Assembly (NCBI RefSeq): GCF_913776295.1
Contig: NZ_CAJYOJ010000079.1
Span: 62,001 to 126,000, forward strand
Direction: 5' to 3'
DNA length: 64,000 nt
Source: an uncultured Pedobacter sp.
GTDB lineage: Bacteria; Bacteroidota; Bacteroidia; Sphingobacteriales; Sphingobacteriaceae
In this document: one piece after another, positions 44,895-54,492 of the stretch
Numbering within the stretch: position 1 is the stretch's first letter
Layout: every line of letters begins with the position of its first letter
Notes under the pieces: model-generated
The model's database searches: none
Seen by the model: only the letters and a program-made list of their open reading frames with translations
Told to the model about the DNA's origin: nothing
Translations under genes and position numbers: made by a program

Positions 44895-45700
44895 TGTACC
44901 CACTTAAAAACTACCTAGCATTTGCCAATAACTTTTGGTCGTATCATAGCTTTTTTGTTTTACGTTATGCACGCACCAGACCTTTAAACGGCAAAGGATT
45001 AATAACAAGATTTTTGAGAAAAATGTTTCCCCTGCTCATTCTTAAATCAAATAAATTTTATGGTTTAAAACTAGTTATCAATCCTGCCAATTTTTCTCAT
45101 GTTAGGATTACTGATGAATTCTTTTTTGAAAATGTTTATAATTTGGAACTATTACCATTTAGACCCGACTGCATAGTAGATTGTGGCGCACATATTGGAA
45201 TGTTTACACTCTTAAGCAAAGGTAAATATTCGGATATTCCTATTTACATATTTGAGCCGAACGCTGAAAATATTTCGTATATTAAAAAACAAATCAGCCT
45301 AAACAATCTTTCATTAACAACTCTTGAAGAATCTGCTGTATCTAACTATTCCGGAACTGCACTATTTGAAGCTTCTGAACTGTCGTTTGGCGGCCATTTA
45401 TCTAATGATGCAAATAGCCATACTAAAACAGAGGTAAACGTAATTAATTTAAAAAAATACCTACAAAAAATTAATGCTCAAAAACTATTAATTAAAATCG
45501 ACATTGAAGGAGAAGAAGAAAATGTCATCCCTCACATTATAACCAGTTTACCTCAACAAACCGCCATATATTTTGAGTATCATTATGGTTTAGAAAAATT
45601 CAATAAAATCAAATCAATTTTTGAGGAAAACGGCTTTGTAGTTAAGGTTAATAGAGTTGTAGACCATAAATATGTAGACGCTTTATCCATTCGTAATTAA
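44894..45700 (+). CDS. FkbM family methyltransferase
   Basis: 268 aa. CIVDCGAHIGMFTLLSKG (about 94-111) is the SAM loop with the DxGA pattern, YIFEPNAENISYIKKQI (about 118-134) is the FkbM signature (FEPxPxN), and LIKIDIEGEEENVIPHI (about 199-215) is the diagnostic K-x-D-x-E-G. Likely methylates a sugar hydroxyl on the glycan. Starts with TAATG overlap with the previous gene. Confidence 0.85.
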   Translation: MYPLKNYLAFANNFWSYHSFFVLRYARTRPLNGKGLITRFLRKMFPLLILKSNKFYGLKLVINPANFSHVRITDEFFFENVYNLELLPFRPDCIVDCGAHIGMFTLLSKGKYSDIPIYIFEPNAENISYIKKQISLNNLSLTTLEESAVSNYSGTALFEASELSFGGHLSNDANSHTKTEVNVINLKKYLQKINAQKLLIKIDIEGEEENVIPHIITSLPQQTAIYFEYHYGLEKFNKIKSIFEENGFVVKVNRVVDHKYVDALSIRN

Positions 45701-46861
45701 TTGAAAAACTACCCCAAAATATTATTTATTGCAGACGAGATTCCACAATCGATCAACGCTAGCTCTATTCAATTTTATAGGCTATTTAAAAATTACCCTT
45801 CAGACAGATTGATTGTTTTCGGCAAGAAACCGGATCCCAAGGCCAAAACGTTAAACTGCCCATATTATGAACTAAAATATGTATTTCTAGAGCGTTTACG
45901 TTTGTCAAGGTTTACATCCTTATTATCAGACCTGCAAGCCATGGAATTTCTGGCGCCTATGTTGCCCCAAAGTTTGGTAGAAGTGGCCAATGCCTTCAAG
46001 CCAGACTTAGTAGTAAGTCTAATGCAACACCTAACCTATTACTATCCAGCCTATCGATTTGCAAAAAAGGAAAAACTCCCTTTCATCTTATTTTGCCACG
46101 ATGACGTAGAAGAGTTTTCAAGGATACATGGAGGATTTAAAAGAAAGTTGTTACAACTTAATGGTCAAATCTATAGATCGGCATCCAAACGGATTTGCAT
46201 TAGTCCGGAAATGGCTATCCAATGGAAGGCCAAATACGGTGCCGATGGTGATTTCCTATATCCTGTCGCGTCTAGCACGTTGACGGCCAAAGAGATCGAT
46301 CTTGATAGCCTGATGCCCAAAAAAGAGCTCAAAATAGGCTATGCAGGTTCATTGGCTTACGGATATAAAGAGGGCATTGATGAAATAAAACCGATACTTC
46401 AGAAAACGGGTACCGTGCTAAAAATATATAGGGATGAAAATAATTTGCTACCGGCGTCAGAAAATTTGGAATATGCCGGTTTCTCTAGAACCGCAGAAGA
46501 AACTTTTGAAAGAATAAAAAATGAATGTGATGCAGTTATCCTTCCCTACTCTTCAGAGCAACGTTTCAAAGCACTTTACAGCACGCACTTTCCGAGCAAA
46601 ATTGCAGAGTATGTTTTGTTAGGGATGCCCGTTATCATAACAGGTCCTGATTATGCCAATGGTCTAAAATGGGCGAAAACAAAAAAAGGTATTTTTTTTG
46701 GCAACTCGTCTTCTTTACCTGATATTTTAACAGATCTAAAGCAGAATGTATCCAAGCTAAAAAAAACACTGGTAGCTTTGAGAGACATCAAAGATTTTAA
46801 CCATAATCAGATCAAAAGCAAATTTCTGAAGCTCATTGATGAAGCCAGAAAAACGGATTAG
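45701..46861 (+). CDS. Glycosyltransferase, GT4-like
   Basis: 386 aa. Begins with TTG immediately after the previous stop (TAA TTG), a start that fits the alternative-start habit of this operon. KILFIADEIPQSINASSIQF (about 6-25) and the C-terminal KIGYAGSLAYGYKEGIDEIK (about 210), NLEYAGFSRTAEETFERI and FPSKIAEYVLLGMPVI (about 313-328) are GT-B features. Ends the first half of the locus, followed by a 179-base AT-rich gap without a gene. Confidence 0.83.
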   Translation: MKNYPKILFIADEIPQSINASSIQFYRLFKNYPSDRLIVFGKKPDPKAKTLNCPYYELKYVFLERLRLSRFTSLLSDLQAMEFLAPMLPQSLVEVANAFKPDLVVSLMQHLTYYYPAYRFAKKEKLPFILFCHDDVEEFSRIHGGFKRKLLQLNGQIYRSASKRICISPEMAIQWKAKYGADGDFLYPVASSTLTAKEIDLDSLMPKKELKIGYAGSLAYGYKEGIDEIKPILQKTGTVLKIYRDENNLLPASENLEYAGFSRTAEETFERIKNECDAVILPYSSEQRFKALYSTHFPSKIAEYVLLGMPVIITGPDYANGLKWAKTKKGIFFGNSSSLPDILTDLKQNVSKLKKTLVALRDIKDFNHNQIKSKFLKLIDEARKTD

Positions 46862-47040
46862 CATGATGACTGCTCAAGGGATTTCATCATATTATCGTTA
46901 ACAGCTAGCTATTTTATTTTAAATTAACAACTTCATTTTAGCTATCTACACTTTATTGATTAGGTAGATATTCTACTCTATCTACTTACTTTGTAGAGGT
47001 ATAAAGATAATTTTATCAAAAAATCGCTCACAAAAACCAG

Positions 47041-47949
47041 ATGGTCGTTGCTATTTCCTTAATTATTCCAACCCTCAATAGAAGGCAAGCGTTACATCGA
47101 ACGATAGAGAGCATCTCGGTTCAAGAATACCAACCAGATGAGATTTTGATTATAGATGCCTCGACTCATTTTGTGAATGAAAGTTATACTTTTAAACAGC
47201 TTTTCCCTAATTTAAAAAGCAACATCTTGCACCTACCCGCCCGGCAAAAAGGGTCTGCCAAGCAACGCAATTACGGAGTGGAAATAGCAAAAAACGAGAT
47301 CATCGGATTTGCTGATGACGATATCCTTCTAGAGAAAAAATGTATTGAAAATTTATATCGAGGTTTAACGGAAAATGAAAGTTGTGGAGGGATAAATGCC
47401 ATTATTAGCAACCAGTCGTTCAGTCCATTGGGAATGATCAGTAAAATGGTATATTGGACAATGGGGATCAATACCAACGAAACTTTATACGGAAAATGCG
47501 TAGGTCCGGTGATTACGTTTTTGCCAGCATATCTACAGGAGGTTGATGTGATAAAGGTCGATTGGCTAAATACCACCTGCACATTATATCGCAAAGAGGC
47601 ATTGCCAAATCCGGTGTTCGACGAGCATTTTACAGGCTATTCATTAATGGAAGATTTAGCGCTTTCGCTAAGGGTTGGCCAAAACTGGACCTTGCTTAAT
47701 TCGCCACGCGCAGTAATTTATCATGATAGTCAACCTGGTGAAGAAAAAAATAACCTCCTTATTATGGGAGAAATGGATTTAGTAAATAGATACTACATTA
47801 TGAAATACATTTTGCATCATAGTTCGTTTAAACATAAATTACAGTTGTTATTGCAGCAAGTTTTCAGTGGGATAGCCACAAAGCAGATTTTTAAGCTGAC
47901 ATATTGGAAAGCAAAAATGAATGCACTCCAAAAAATACGATCGCTTTAA
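47041..47949 (+). CDS. Glycosyltransferase family 2
   Basis: 302 aa. ISLIIPTLNRRQALHRTIES (about 5-24), EILIIDASTH (about 33-42), RNYGVEIAKNEIIGFADDDI (about 77-96, metal-binding DDD) and FTGYSLMEDLALSLRVG (about 199-215, catalytic ED). Starts a new block after a 179-base gap (46862-47040) that may hold a promoter; I see no clean TAnnTTTG there. Overlaps the next gene by up to 29 bases. Confidence 0.87.
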   Translation: MVVAISLIIPTLNRRQALHRTIESISVQEYQPDEILIIDASTHFVNESYTFKQLFPNLKSNILHLPARQKGSAKQRNYGVEIAKNEIIGFADDDILLEKKCIENLYRGLTENESCGGINAIISNQSFSPLGMISKMVYWTMGINTNETLYGKCVGPVITFLPAYLQEVDVIKVDWLNTTCTLYRKEALPNPVFDEHFTGYSLMEDLALSLRVGQNWTLLNSPRAVIYHDSQPGEEKNNLLIMGEMDLVNRYYIMKYILHHSSFKHKLQLLLQQVFSGIATKQIFKLTYWKAKMNALQKIRSL

Positions 47950-48838
47950 CTTGAAAGTACTCATTGGTATTACCACAAAAAACAGAGCACAAATCTTGCA
48001 AAAGGCAATCGATTCTGCACTGTCACAAGACTATCAAAACAAGGAGGTATGGGTTTTTAACGATGCGTCGACAGATGATACCTGTTTGCTGCAAAGCCAA
48101 TATCCACAGGTTAATTGGGTTACCTCCGCAGAATCAAAAGGCTTGATGTATGCCAGGAACCTATTTATGAATCAAACAGGGTTCGAACTTTTTTGTAGCC
48201 TAGACGATGACGCCTGGTTTCTCAAACCGGATTCCTTGTCGAGAGCCGTCCAATTTTTTGAAAATGATATCCGGATCGCAGCAATTGGTTTTGATATGCT
48301 TGACCAGCAAAGCAGCTTACTATCAGTTGCCGAAAAAAACATTTCGATAACGAATAGCTATATAGGCTGCGGTCATGTAATACGCTGCAGCGTTGCGCGC
48401 CAGGTGGGCTTGTATACCTTGGCCCCCGGCTACTATGGAAGCGAAGAAAAGGATCTTTGCTTAAGGCTCATTGACAGCAATTATCTCGTTTTAAAATATA
48501 ATGGTGAATATGTATGGCATGACAAGACCAATATTGAACGCGACTTGCAACTGCAGCACAGGTCGGGTGTATGCAACGACCTAGTTTTTGCGTACAGAAG
48601 AACACCGTTACTTTATCTTATGCCGGCCATTTTTTCAAAAATCATCAAACAGTTCCTATTTGCTTTTAATTATAAGAAAACCAGTCTTGGTTCCAGTACA
48701 GCAAAAGGAATATTTGACTTTCTTGTTTGGCTCATGACTCAAAAAACGCTTAGAAAGGCTGTATCAGTCAAGGGATTCAAAAAATACCAAGCTTATAAAA
48801 ATCATGGAAAGATATATTTGGGAAGCACTTTTATTTAA
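47921..48838 (+). CDS. Glycosyltransferase family 2
   Basis: 305 aa from the ATG at 47921, which overlaps the previous gene by 29 bases. A TTG at 47951, just after the previous stop, would give the more usual GT2 N-terminus (MKVLIGITTKNR) and may be the true start. KNRAQILQKAIDSALSQDYQ (about 20-39), VWVFNDASTDDTCLL (about 43-57), FCSLDDDAWFL (about 90-100, metal site) and YYGSEEKDLCLRLI (about 167-180). Specificity unknown. Confidence 0.85.
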   Translation: MHSKKYDRFNLKVLIGITTKNRAQILQKAIDSALSQDYQNKEVWVFNDASTDDTCLLQSQYPQVNWVTSAESKGLMYARNLFMNQTGFELFCSLDDDAWFLKPDSLSRAVQFFENDIRIAAIGFDMLDQQSSLLSVAEKNISITNSYIGCGHVIRCSVARQVGLYTLAPGYYGSEEKDLCLRLIDSNYLVLKYNGEYVWHDKTNIERDLQLQHRSGVCNDLVFAYRRTPLLYLMPAIFSKIIKQFLFAFNYKKTSLGSSTAKGIFDFLVWLMTQKTLRKAVSVKGFKKYQAYKNHGKIYLGSTFI

Positions 48839-49361
48839 AAAAAGCATCGGATTGAAAAGCAGAGTTAAAATACTACTTTACAAAGCATTAGGACTTAAAT
48901 TAGGTAAAAGAAACCGATTTGAAAATGGTAGAATTCGAAGAGCCACGCAAATTGAATTAGGAGCACATAATGCCTTTACTTCAGGTTACATGCTTTGGCC
49001 CGAAGATGCACCTTTCAAAGGCAAAAGAATCAAGATTGGCAATTACAATTATTTCAACAGGAACGTGATGATCGATGCCTGCGGTAGCATTGAAATTGGA
49101 GACAATAATATGTTTGGTCCAGATATTTACATTACCGATTCAAACCATAGCTACAACGGCCAAGTATCTCCAAAGGAACTGCCGATGCAAAAAGGCAAAG
49201 TAATAATTGGAAACAATTGTTGGCTTGGCGCCAAAGTGGTTATATTAAAAAATGTGACACTTGGCGATAACTGCGTTGTGGGTGCAGGTGCCATAGTGAC
49301 TAAAAGCTTTCCATCAGGCAGTGTGATTGCTGGCGTTCCGGCCAAGATTATAAAAGGATAA
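48804..49361 (+). CDS. Left-handed beta-helix O-acetyltransferase
   Basis: 185 aa. Hexapeptide repeats run from about residue 50 to 175 (IKIGNYNYFNRNVMID, IEIGDNNMFGPDIYI, VIIGNNCWLGAKVVILKNV, LGDNCVVGAGAIVTKSF), with the acetyl-CoA site TDSNHSYNG (His about 114). It ends in AGVPAKIIKG, the standard tail of the maltose/galactoside/sugar acetyltransferase group. Overlaps the previous gene by 35 bases; a later start is possible. Probably O-acetylates a sugar of the glycan. Confidence 0.9.
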   Translation: MERYIWEALLFKKSIGLKSRVKILLYKALGLKLGKRNRFENGRIRRATQIELGAHNAFTSGYMLWPEDAPFKGKRIKIGNYNYFNRNVMIDACGSIEIGDNNMFGPDIYITDSNHSYNGQVSPKELPMQKGKVIIGNNCWLGAKVVILKNVTLGDNCVVGAGAIVTKSFPSGSVIAGVPAKIIKG

Positions 49362-50593
49362 TGCCAATTAAAGTAAGCGTAATTCATCCCGGAACACAAC
49401 ATGCGCCTAATTTGGCCAAAGTACTTGGCAAATTAAACCTCTTGCTGTATTTTGTCACAGCCGTAGGTTGGACATCCGAAAGTCTTTTCATACGCCTGTT
49501 AAAGAAATGCAATACACCTTTATATAAAAAACTGCTTAACAGAACCTTCAAAATAGAAAAGCGCAAACTGGTAACCTATCCTTTTGCCGAGCTACGCTTA
49601 CATTTGATGCCCAAGCAAAAGGATATTCGTGAAGCGGAACAATATATTTATAAAAGGAATGCGTTCTTTCAAAATGCAGTTAACAAAGCCATTATTAAAC
49701 GATCTGACGTATTAATCGGTTTTGACACTTCTTCGTGGATTATTGCCAAAAGGGCTAAAGAGAAAAATAAAAAATTTATACTAGATCAAACTATCGGACA
49801 TCCATCATCCAAACACAATATCTTTACAGAACTAAACAATAAATATCCGAAATGGGGTTTAAATAACGACCTTTCTCCTAAGTCTGAAGATTTGCTCCAA
49901 CTGGAAGCTGCCGAACATGCCATAGCTGATGCAATTGTTGTACCTAGTCACTTCGTTAAAGACACACTCGTATTAAATGGCGTTTCACCAGATAAAATAT
50001 ACCTCAATCCTTTTGGTGTCGATCATGATTTATTTGCTGACTTCAATCAAAGAGATTACAAAGCTCAAACTTTAAAATTTTTATTTGTTGGTTCCATCAA
50101 TGTCCGTAAAGGTATACCTGATTTATTGCAGGCATGGGAGGAGTTGAAGCTAAAAAATGCCGAGTTGATCCTAGTAGGAACTAATCAAATACCTGCCCTT
50201 GCAGAGGCTGAATTTATAGACCCAACCATTAGGTTTCTGGGCCGGATAGAGAAAAATAAACTTCCAGAAATTTATAATGATGCCCATGTATTTGTTTTTC
50301 CAAGCTATTTTGAAGGCTTGGCACAGGTTCAACTCGAGGCGTTAAGTTGTGGCCTACCGGTTATCGGCTCCACAAATTCAGGGGCGAAAGATTTTATTAT
50401 TGATGGTAAGAATGGTTTCGTGATCGAGCCAGGAGACCTAAATGCTTTAAAAAAAGCAATCGATTTCTTTATACAGAACCGTGATAAATTAGCAGAAATG
50501 TCGAAAAATGCAACAGAAAGTGCAAAAGAATTTAGCTGGGAGAATTATGGAAAACAATGGAAAACGATTATCGAAAAAGTAATGCTACTTTAA
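49361..50593 (+). CDS. Glycosyltransferase, GT4
   Basis: 410 aa. The N-terminal half has VSVIHPGTQHAPNLAKVLGK (about 5-24); the C-terminal half has LKFLFVGSINVRKGIPDLLQ (about 240-259), IRFLGRIEKNKLPEIYND, and FEGLAQVQLEALSCGLPVIG (about 318-337), the donor-binding E-x7-E. Start overlaps the acetyltransferase stop by one base (TAATG). Specificity unknown. Confidence 0.9.
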   Translation: MPIKVSVIHPGTQHAPNLAKVLGKLNLLLYFVTAVGWTSESLFIRLLKKCNTPLYKKLLNRTFKIEKRKLVTYPFAELRLHLMPKQKDIREAEQYIYKRNAFFQNAVNKAIIKRSDVLIGFDTSSWIIAKRAKEKNKKFILDQTIGHPSSKHNIFTELNNKYPKWGLNNDLSPKSEDLLQLEAAEHAIADAIVVPSHFVKDTLVLNGVSPDKIYLNPFGVDHDLFADFNQRDYKAQTLKFLFVGSINVRKGIPDLLQAWEELKLKNAELILVGTNQIPALAEAEFIDPTIRFLGRIEKNKLPEIYNDAHVFVFPSYFEGLAQVQLEALSCGLPVIGSTNSGAKDFIIDGKNGFVIEPGDLNALKKAIDFFIQNRDKLAEMSKNATESAKEFSWENYGKQWKTIIEKVMLL

Positions 50594-50594
50594 T

Positions 50595-51761
50595 TTGAAC
50601 ACAATAATCTTAAATTCGCACCCGATACAATATCTCGCGCCACTCTATAAATATTGGTCTGAAAATGCAGGTAATCTCGAGGTCTGGTATTGTTCCGACG
50701 AAAGTCTATCAAGCAACCATGATCCAGGATTTAACAAAAAAATCAAATGGGATATTAATCTCTTAGAAGGATATTCGTATAGGTTTTTTAGAAACTATTC
50801 GCCAATAGCTTCTATCCATAAAGGCTTTTTTGGATTAATAAACTTTGGTGTAATAAAGGCTCTTTCCAAAGAACCCAAAAGTTTAATCGTGGTCCATGGA
50901 TGGGGCTACCTCACTCATGTACTTACCCTATTTTTCGCCTGGTTTTATGGTCATAAAGTTGCCTTAAGAGGGGAAACACCCAATATACAGGAGGATTTGA
51001 AGCCCAGGTTTCCAACCCTACTTAAACACGCCTACCTGCGTTTTCTGTTTTTCTTTGTCGGAACATTTCTATATATAGGCAAAGAGAACAAAAAGTTTTA
51101 TATACGACTGGGTCAAAAACAAAAAAAATTTGTTTTTGCACCTTATTGCGTCGATAATGCCAGATTTCAGCGTGAAGCAGGTTTGCTGCTTAAAGATGAA
51201 GCCAAAACATTATTCGGCATTGCTCCTGAGAATTTTACTATACTTTTTTGCGGAAAATACATTTATAAAAAGAGACCGCTTGATTTGCTTAAAGCTTTCA
51301 AATTGGCCAATATTGCGAACGCTACTTTAGTTATGGTCGGCGAGGGAGAATTAAGGTTAGAAATGGAGGCTTACATCCGCGCCAATCATTTGCAAGAACA
51401 AGTAATATTAACTGGTTTCATCAATCAATCAGACCTCTATAAATATTACCGTGCCGCAGACGTATTTGTGATGTGTTCAGGCCTGGGAGAAACTTGGGGG
51501 CTTTCGGTAAATGAAGCTATGAATTTCGGATTGCCGTTAATCATATCTGATATTACAGGCTGTTCATCAGATCTTGTTAAATCAAATGGATATGTGTACC
51601 CGTGTGGTGATGTCAGTAAGCTTGCTTCCTTAATTTTGAGGATAGCAAATAATAACATCGAAAAAAACACAAAAATGTCTAAAGAATCTTTAAAAATTAT
51701 AAAAAACTATAGTTTTGAAGTCGTTGTTGCTAATAATAAAACAATGACTAGTCAATGCTGA
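50595..51761 (+). CDS. Glycosyltransferase, GT4
   Basis: 388 aa, TTG start two bases after the previous stop. IILNSHPIQYLAPLYKYWSE (about 4-23), KTLFGIAPENFTILFCGKYIYKK region (about 200-222), LVMVGEGELRLEMEAYI (about 236-252) and GETWGLSVNEAMNFGLPLII (about 294-313). A close resemblance to other Bacteroidota enzymes with the SHPIQYLAPLY opening. Followed by 72 bases to the polymerase gene. Confidence 0.88.
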   Translation: MNTIILNSHPIQYLAPLYKYWSENAGNLEVWYCSDESLSSNHDPGFNKKIKWDINLLEGYSYRFFRNYSPIASIHKGFFGLINFGVIKALSKEPKSLIVVHGWGYLTHVLTLFFAWFYGHKVALRGETPNIQEDLKPRFPTLLKHAYLRFLFFFVGTFLYIGKENKKFYIRLGQKQKKFVFAPYCVDNARFQREAGLLLKDEAKTLFGIAPENFTILFCGKYIYKKRPLDLLKAFKLANIANATLVMVGEGELRLEMEAYIRANHLQEQVILTGFINQSDLYKYYRAADVFVMCSGLGETWGLSVNEAMNFGLPLIISDITGCSSDLVKSNGYVYPCGDVSKLASLILRIANNNIEKNTKMSKESLKIIKNYSFEVVVANNKTMTSQC

Positions 51762-51833
51762 AAATTTGTGATAAGATTTTTAACAATACAAATATCTTAA
51801 TCACTCTAATAAATCCATTATTAAAGATTATTG

Positions 51834-53261
51834 ATGCATAATAATCCAACTAAACTCATCCTCCTACTGCATTTCCCTGTACTGGTTTCTTATATATTGA
51901 TTAATAGCCCGATCATATCGTATTTTATTGCCTGGTTTGGTTCGCTTTTTATTTTTTATACTACCATATTATCTCCGGCAGCCATTATTAAAACCGATCT
52001 GCCTATCCATAAACAGATTATGCGGCCCATATTCCTGCTGCAACTCATTTTTGCTGGATTTATGTGTGTCACGTCTGTATTTTATTTTATGGATCATTTG
52101 GGCTATAGGTATTTAACCGCCATCAATTATGGCGCACAATTTAAAGAAAACGAACAAACCATGTTGATTGCCAGCTGCCAGCGCATGAGTTTATTGGCAC
52201 ATGCTGCATTGGTTACGGGTATGCTGTTGGTTCAAAAACACAACATCAAGCTTAAAAGTGCTAAGTCTTTTGAAAGTGACGAATTTCTCATCTGGTTAGG
52301 CATCATTGTATTTAGCATTGGCTCACTAACACAACGTTTCCCTGGCCTCAACCAAATTGCCATCCCACTCACTATCGTTGGTATATCATGCGCAGCAGTA
52401 TTATTTGTTAAAGGCGTTAACTCCAAAAATATAAGATACCTGGGCATTGGTGCCAGCATATTCGTTATCAACTTTTTACACGCTTCTTTATCCGGCTATA
52501 AAGAACCCATTATCATCAACGTGATTGTGATAGCCTGCGTTTTTTTCCCTTATTATAAAAAACTGATACTTTATGTAACTATTCCAGTTGCATATGTTCT
52601 CGTTTATTTTTTACCAACATACAACAATACGGTTCGGCAGAGCTGGAGCGGTGAGGTAAGTGCAGAAGAAGCACAGCATCAAGCATTTGAAAATTTGAAT
52701 GCAAAAAATGAGGAACAGATTGAAGAAACAAACTGGAGCTTTATGACGAAGCGCTTAAGCGAAATAGAAATGTTTACCCAATTTGTAGATTATGTGCCTG
52801 AGCACCATCCATATTATGACTGGGAAATAATTGAAAATTCTTTGGAGGGATTAATTCCCAGAGTTTTCTGGGCTGGAAAACCCAATATGGAAACGGTTTC
52901 CATGCAGAGGGTTTATGATGCAGGAGTGGCAAATCAAATGTCATCCGTCTCCGCGAAAACACGTCCCGTTGTAGATGCCTATTTAAGCTTCGGCATACCT
53001 GGAGTCTTCTTTTTTATGCTGCTTTATGGCATGCTGGTGCAACACTTATCAGACAAAGCCGAGGAAATATTCGGTGGTTACGAACTGGGATGTGTCATTA
53101 TGTTTAACAGCATTTTCCAGGGGCTATGGCGTGGAAATAATTTCGAATTTATGTTCAATAACATCTTTTGGGGTTATGTAATCATGTGGTTTCTTTTTGC
53201 TTTGCTGAGAACAATAAAAGTATTAAAGCCGGTATTTGATCAGCTGGATGAATTAGTTTAG
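51834..53261 (+). CDS. Wzy-like polysaccharide polymerase (exosortase-associated type)
   Basis: 475 aa with about ten to twelve membrane helices. I choose the ATG at 51834 over the TTG at 51831. Long central loop (about 235-350) with NTVRQSWSGEVSAEEAQHQA, and GLIPRVFWAGKPNMETVSM (about 341-359), followed by VVDAYLSFGIPGVFFFMLLY (about 378-397). The charge pattern and loop layout fit polysaccharide polymerases rather than flippases. From memory, a Wzy-like protein is part of the conserved set beside the XrtY exosortase in Pedobacter-like genomes. Its coexistence with a Wzm/Wzt exporter is noted in the findings. Confidence 0.75.
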   Translation: MHNNPTKLILLLHFPVLVSYILINSPIISYFIAWFGSLFIFYTTILSPAAIIKTDLPIHKQIMRPIFLLQLIFAGFMCVTSVFYFMDHLGYRYLTAINYGAQFKENEQTMLIASCQRMSLLAHAALVTGMLLVQKHNIKLKSAKSFESDEFLIWLGIIVFSIGSLTQRFPGLNQIAIPLTIVGISCAAVLFVKGVNSKNIRYLGIGASIFVINFLHASLSGYKEPIIINVIVIACVFFPYYKKLILYVTIPVAYVLVYFLPTYNNTVRQSWSGEVSAEEAQHQAFENLNAKNEEQIEETNWSFMTKRLSEIEMFTQFVDYVPEHHPYYDWEIIENSLEGLIPRVFWAGKPNMETVSMQRVYDAGVANQMSSVSAKTRPVVDAYLSFGIPGVFFFMLLYGMLVQHLSDKAEEIFGGYELGCVIMFNSIFQGLWRGNNFEFMFNNIFWGYVIMWFLFALLRTIKVLKPVFDQLDELV

Positions 53262-53302
53262 CGATAAGGATTAGATGGTTGCCAGATCAAAGAGTTAGAA
53301 AA

Positions 53303-54487
53303 TTGAAAGTGATACACATTACAGCTTCCTATAAACCGGCCTATATTTATGGTGGACCAATACAGAGTGTGGCAAAGTTGGTTGAGGCATTGGTGAGTTT
53401 ACGGTTTAGAGAAAATGGGTTATGCATTGATGATGTGCAGGTATTAACGACTACAGCCAATGGGAAAAAGGAGCTGGCTGTAAAAATCGGCACCCCTGTT
53501 TTGGTCGATGGGGTAAGCGTTACCTATTTTAAGCGCCAAACAAAAGATCACAGCCATTTTTCGCTTGGGTTGTTGTGGGCATTAATAAATACTCTTCGAC
53601 AGGCTCAGGATGACAAAATAGTGATACACATCCATGCCTGGTGGAACCTGGTGTCAATACTGAGTTGCTGTGTTGCAAAATGGTATCGTATTCCTGTCGT
53701 GCTTTCGCCCCGCGGCATGCTTACCTCCTACACATTAGGCAACCGCAATTCCTTATCAAAAAAAATTATCCACGACTTACTCGGGAAACGGCTATTAAGA
53801 TATTGCCATATTCATTCCACCAGTGAACAGGAAAAGAAAGATATCATTAAAATAATTAAGCCAAAAAGCATCACCATAATTCCTAATCTGGTGAGTCTTC
53901 CATTTCCGGTTTCCGGTATTCATAAGTCCAATAACGATAAATTTCGCCTGCTGTTCCTCTCCCGTATTGAACAGAAAAAAGGGCTTGAAATCCTTTTTAA
54001 AGCATTGGCGATTGTAAATATCCCTTGGCTATTAACCATTGCAGGTGCAGGAACAGAAGAATATGTACAAAGTCTGAAGCTTAAAGCAGAAGAACTAAAA
54101 ATTCATCAACAAATCAACTGGATCGGACACGTGACTAATGAGGATAAATTTGATTTATTGGCCAGGCACGATTTAACAGCCTTAACCTCCTATAATGAGA
54201 ATTTTGCCAATGTGATAGTAGAAAGTTTAAGTGTAGGTACACCGGTACTCATCAGTAAATTTGTTGGTCTGGCTGATTATGTTGCAGCTAAAAACCTGGG
54301 CTGGATTACCGGACTAAAAGTGGAAGAAATTAAAACCGGGATCCTTTCGGCATATGAGGATATCAAACAAAGAAAAGAAATCAGAACCCTGGCTCCTTTA
54401 GTGGTAAATGCTGATTTTAAAGATGATGCATTGGCTAAACAATACGTAGCATGCTATAAAAAAGTTTTGGCTACCCAATTGCTTTAA
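53303..54487 (+). CDS. Glycosyltransferase, GT4 (exosortase-associated, XYAG1-like)
   Basis: 394 aa. I choose the TTG at 53303 (MKVIHITASYKPAYIYGGPI) because the conserved N-terminus begins there; the TTG at 53279 adds eight residues. GT-B with VVLSPRGMLTSYTLGNRNSL (about 133-152), KFRLLFLSRIEQKKGLEIL (about 213-231), LLTIAGAGTEEYV and ENFANVIVESLSVGTPVLI (about 299-317). The AYIYGGP motif recalls the glycosyltransferase that NCBI lists as accompanying XrtY. Codons 97-104 contain a known intergenic-type repeat (53592-53615). Starts 42 bases after the polymerase gene. Confidence 0.85.
   Translation: MKVIHITASYKPAYIYGGPIQSVAKLVEALVSLRFRENGLCIDDVQVLTTTANGKKELAVKIGTPVLVDGVSVTYFKRQTKDHSHFSLGLLWALINTLRQAQDDKIVIHIHAWWNLVSILSCCVAKWYRIPVVLSPRGMLTSYTLGNRNSLSKKIIHDLLGKRLLRYCHIHSTSEQEKKDIIKIIKPKSITIIPNLVSLPFPVSGIHKSNNDKFRLLFLSRIEQKKGLEILFKALAIVNIPWLLTIAGAGTEEYVQSLKLKAEELKIHQQINWIGHVTNEDKFDLLARHDLTALTSYNENFANVIVESLSVGTPVLISKFVGLADYVAAKNLGWITGLKVEEIKTGILSAYEDIKQRKEIRTLAPLVVNADFKDDALAKQYVACYKKVLATQLL
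53592..53615. repeat. Copy of the CTTCGACAGGCTCAGGATGACA dispersed repeat inside a coding region
   Basis: The bases CTCTTCGACAGGCTCAGGAT and GACA (53592-53615) match a short palindromic-type repeat that I know as widespread between genes in many bacterial genomes, including Bacteroidota (usual form CTTCGACARGCTCAGGRTGACA). Here it is in frame in a glycosyltransferase gene, where it encodes LRQAQDD between NT and KIVIH. It lies in the variable linker before the conserved HIHAWW segment. Confidence 0.65.
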
Positions 54488-54492
54488 CTTAA

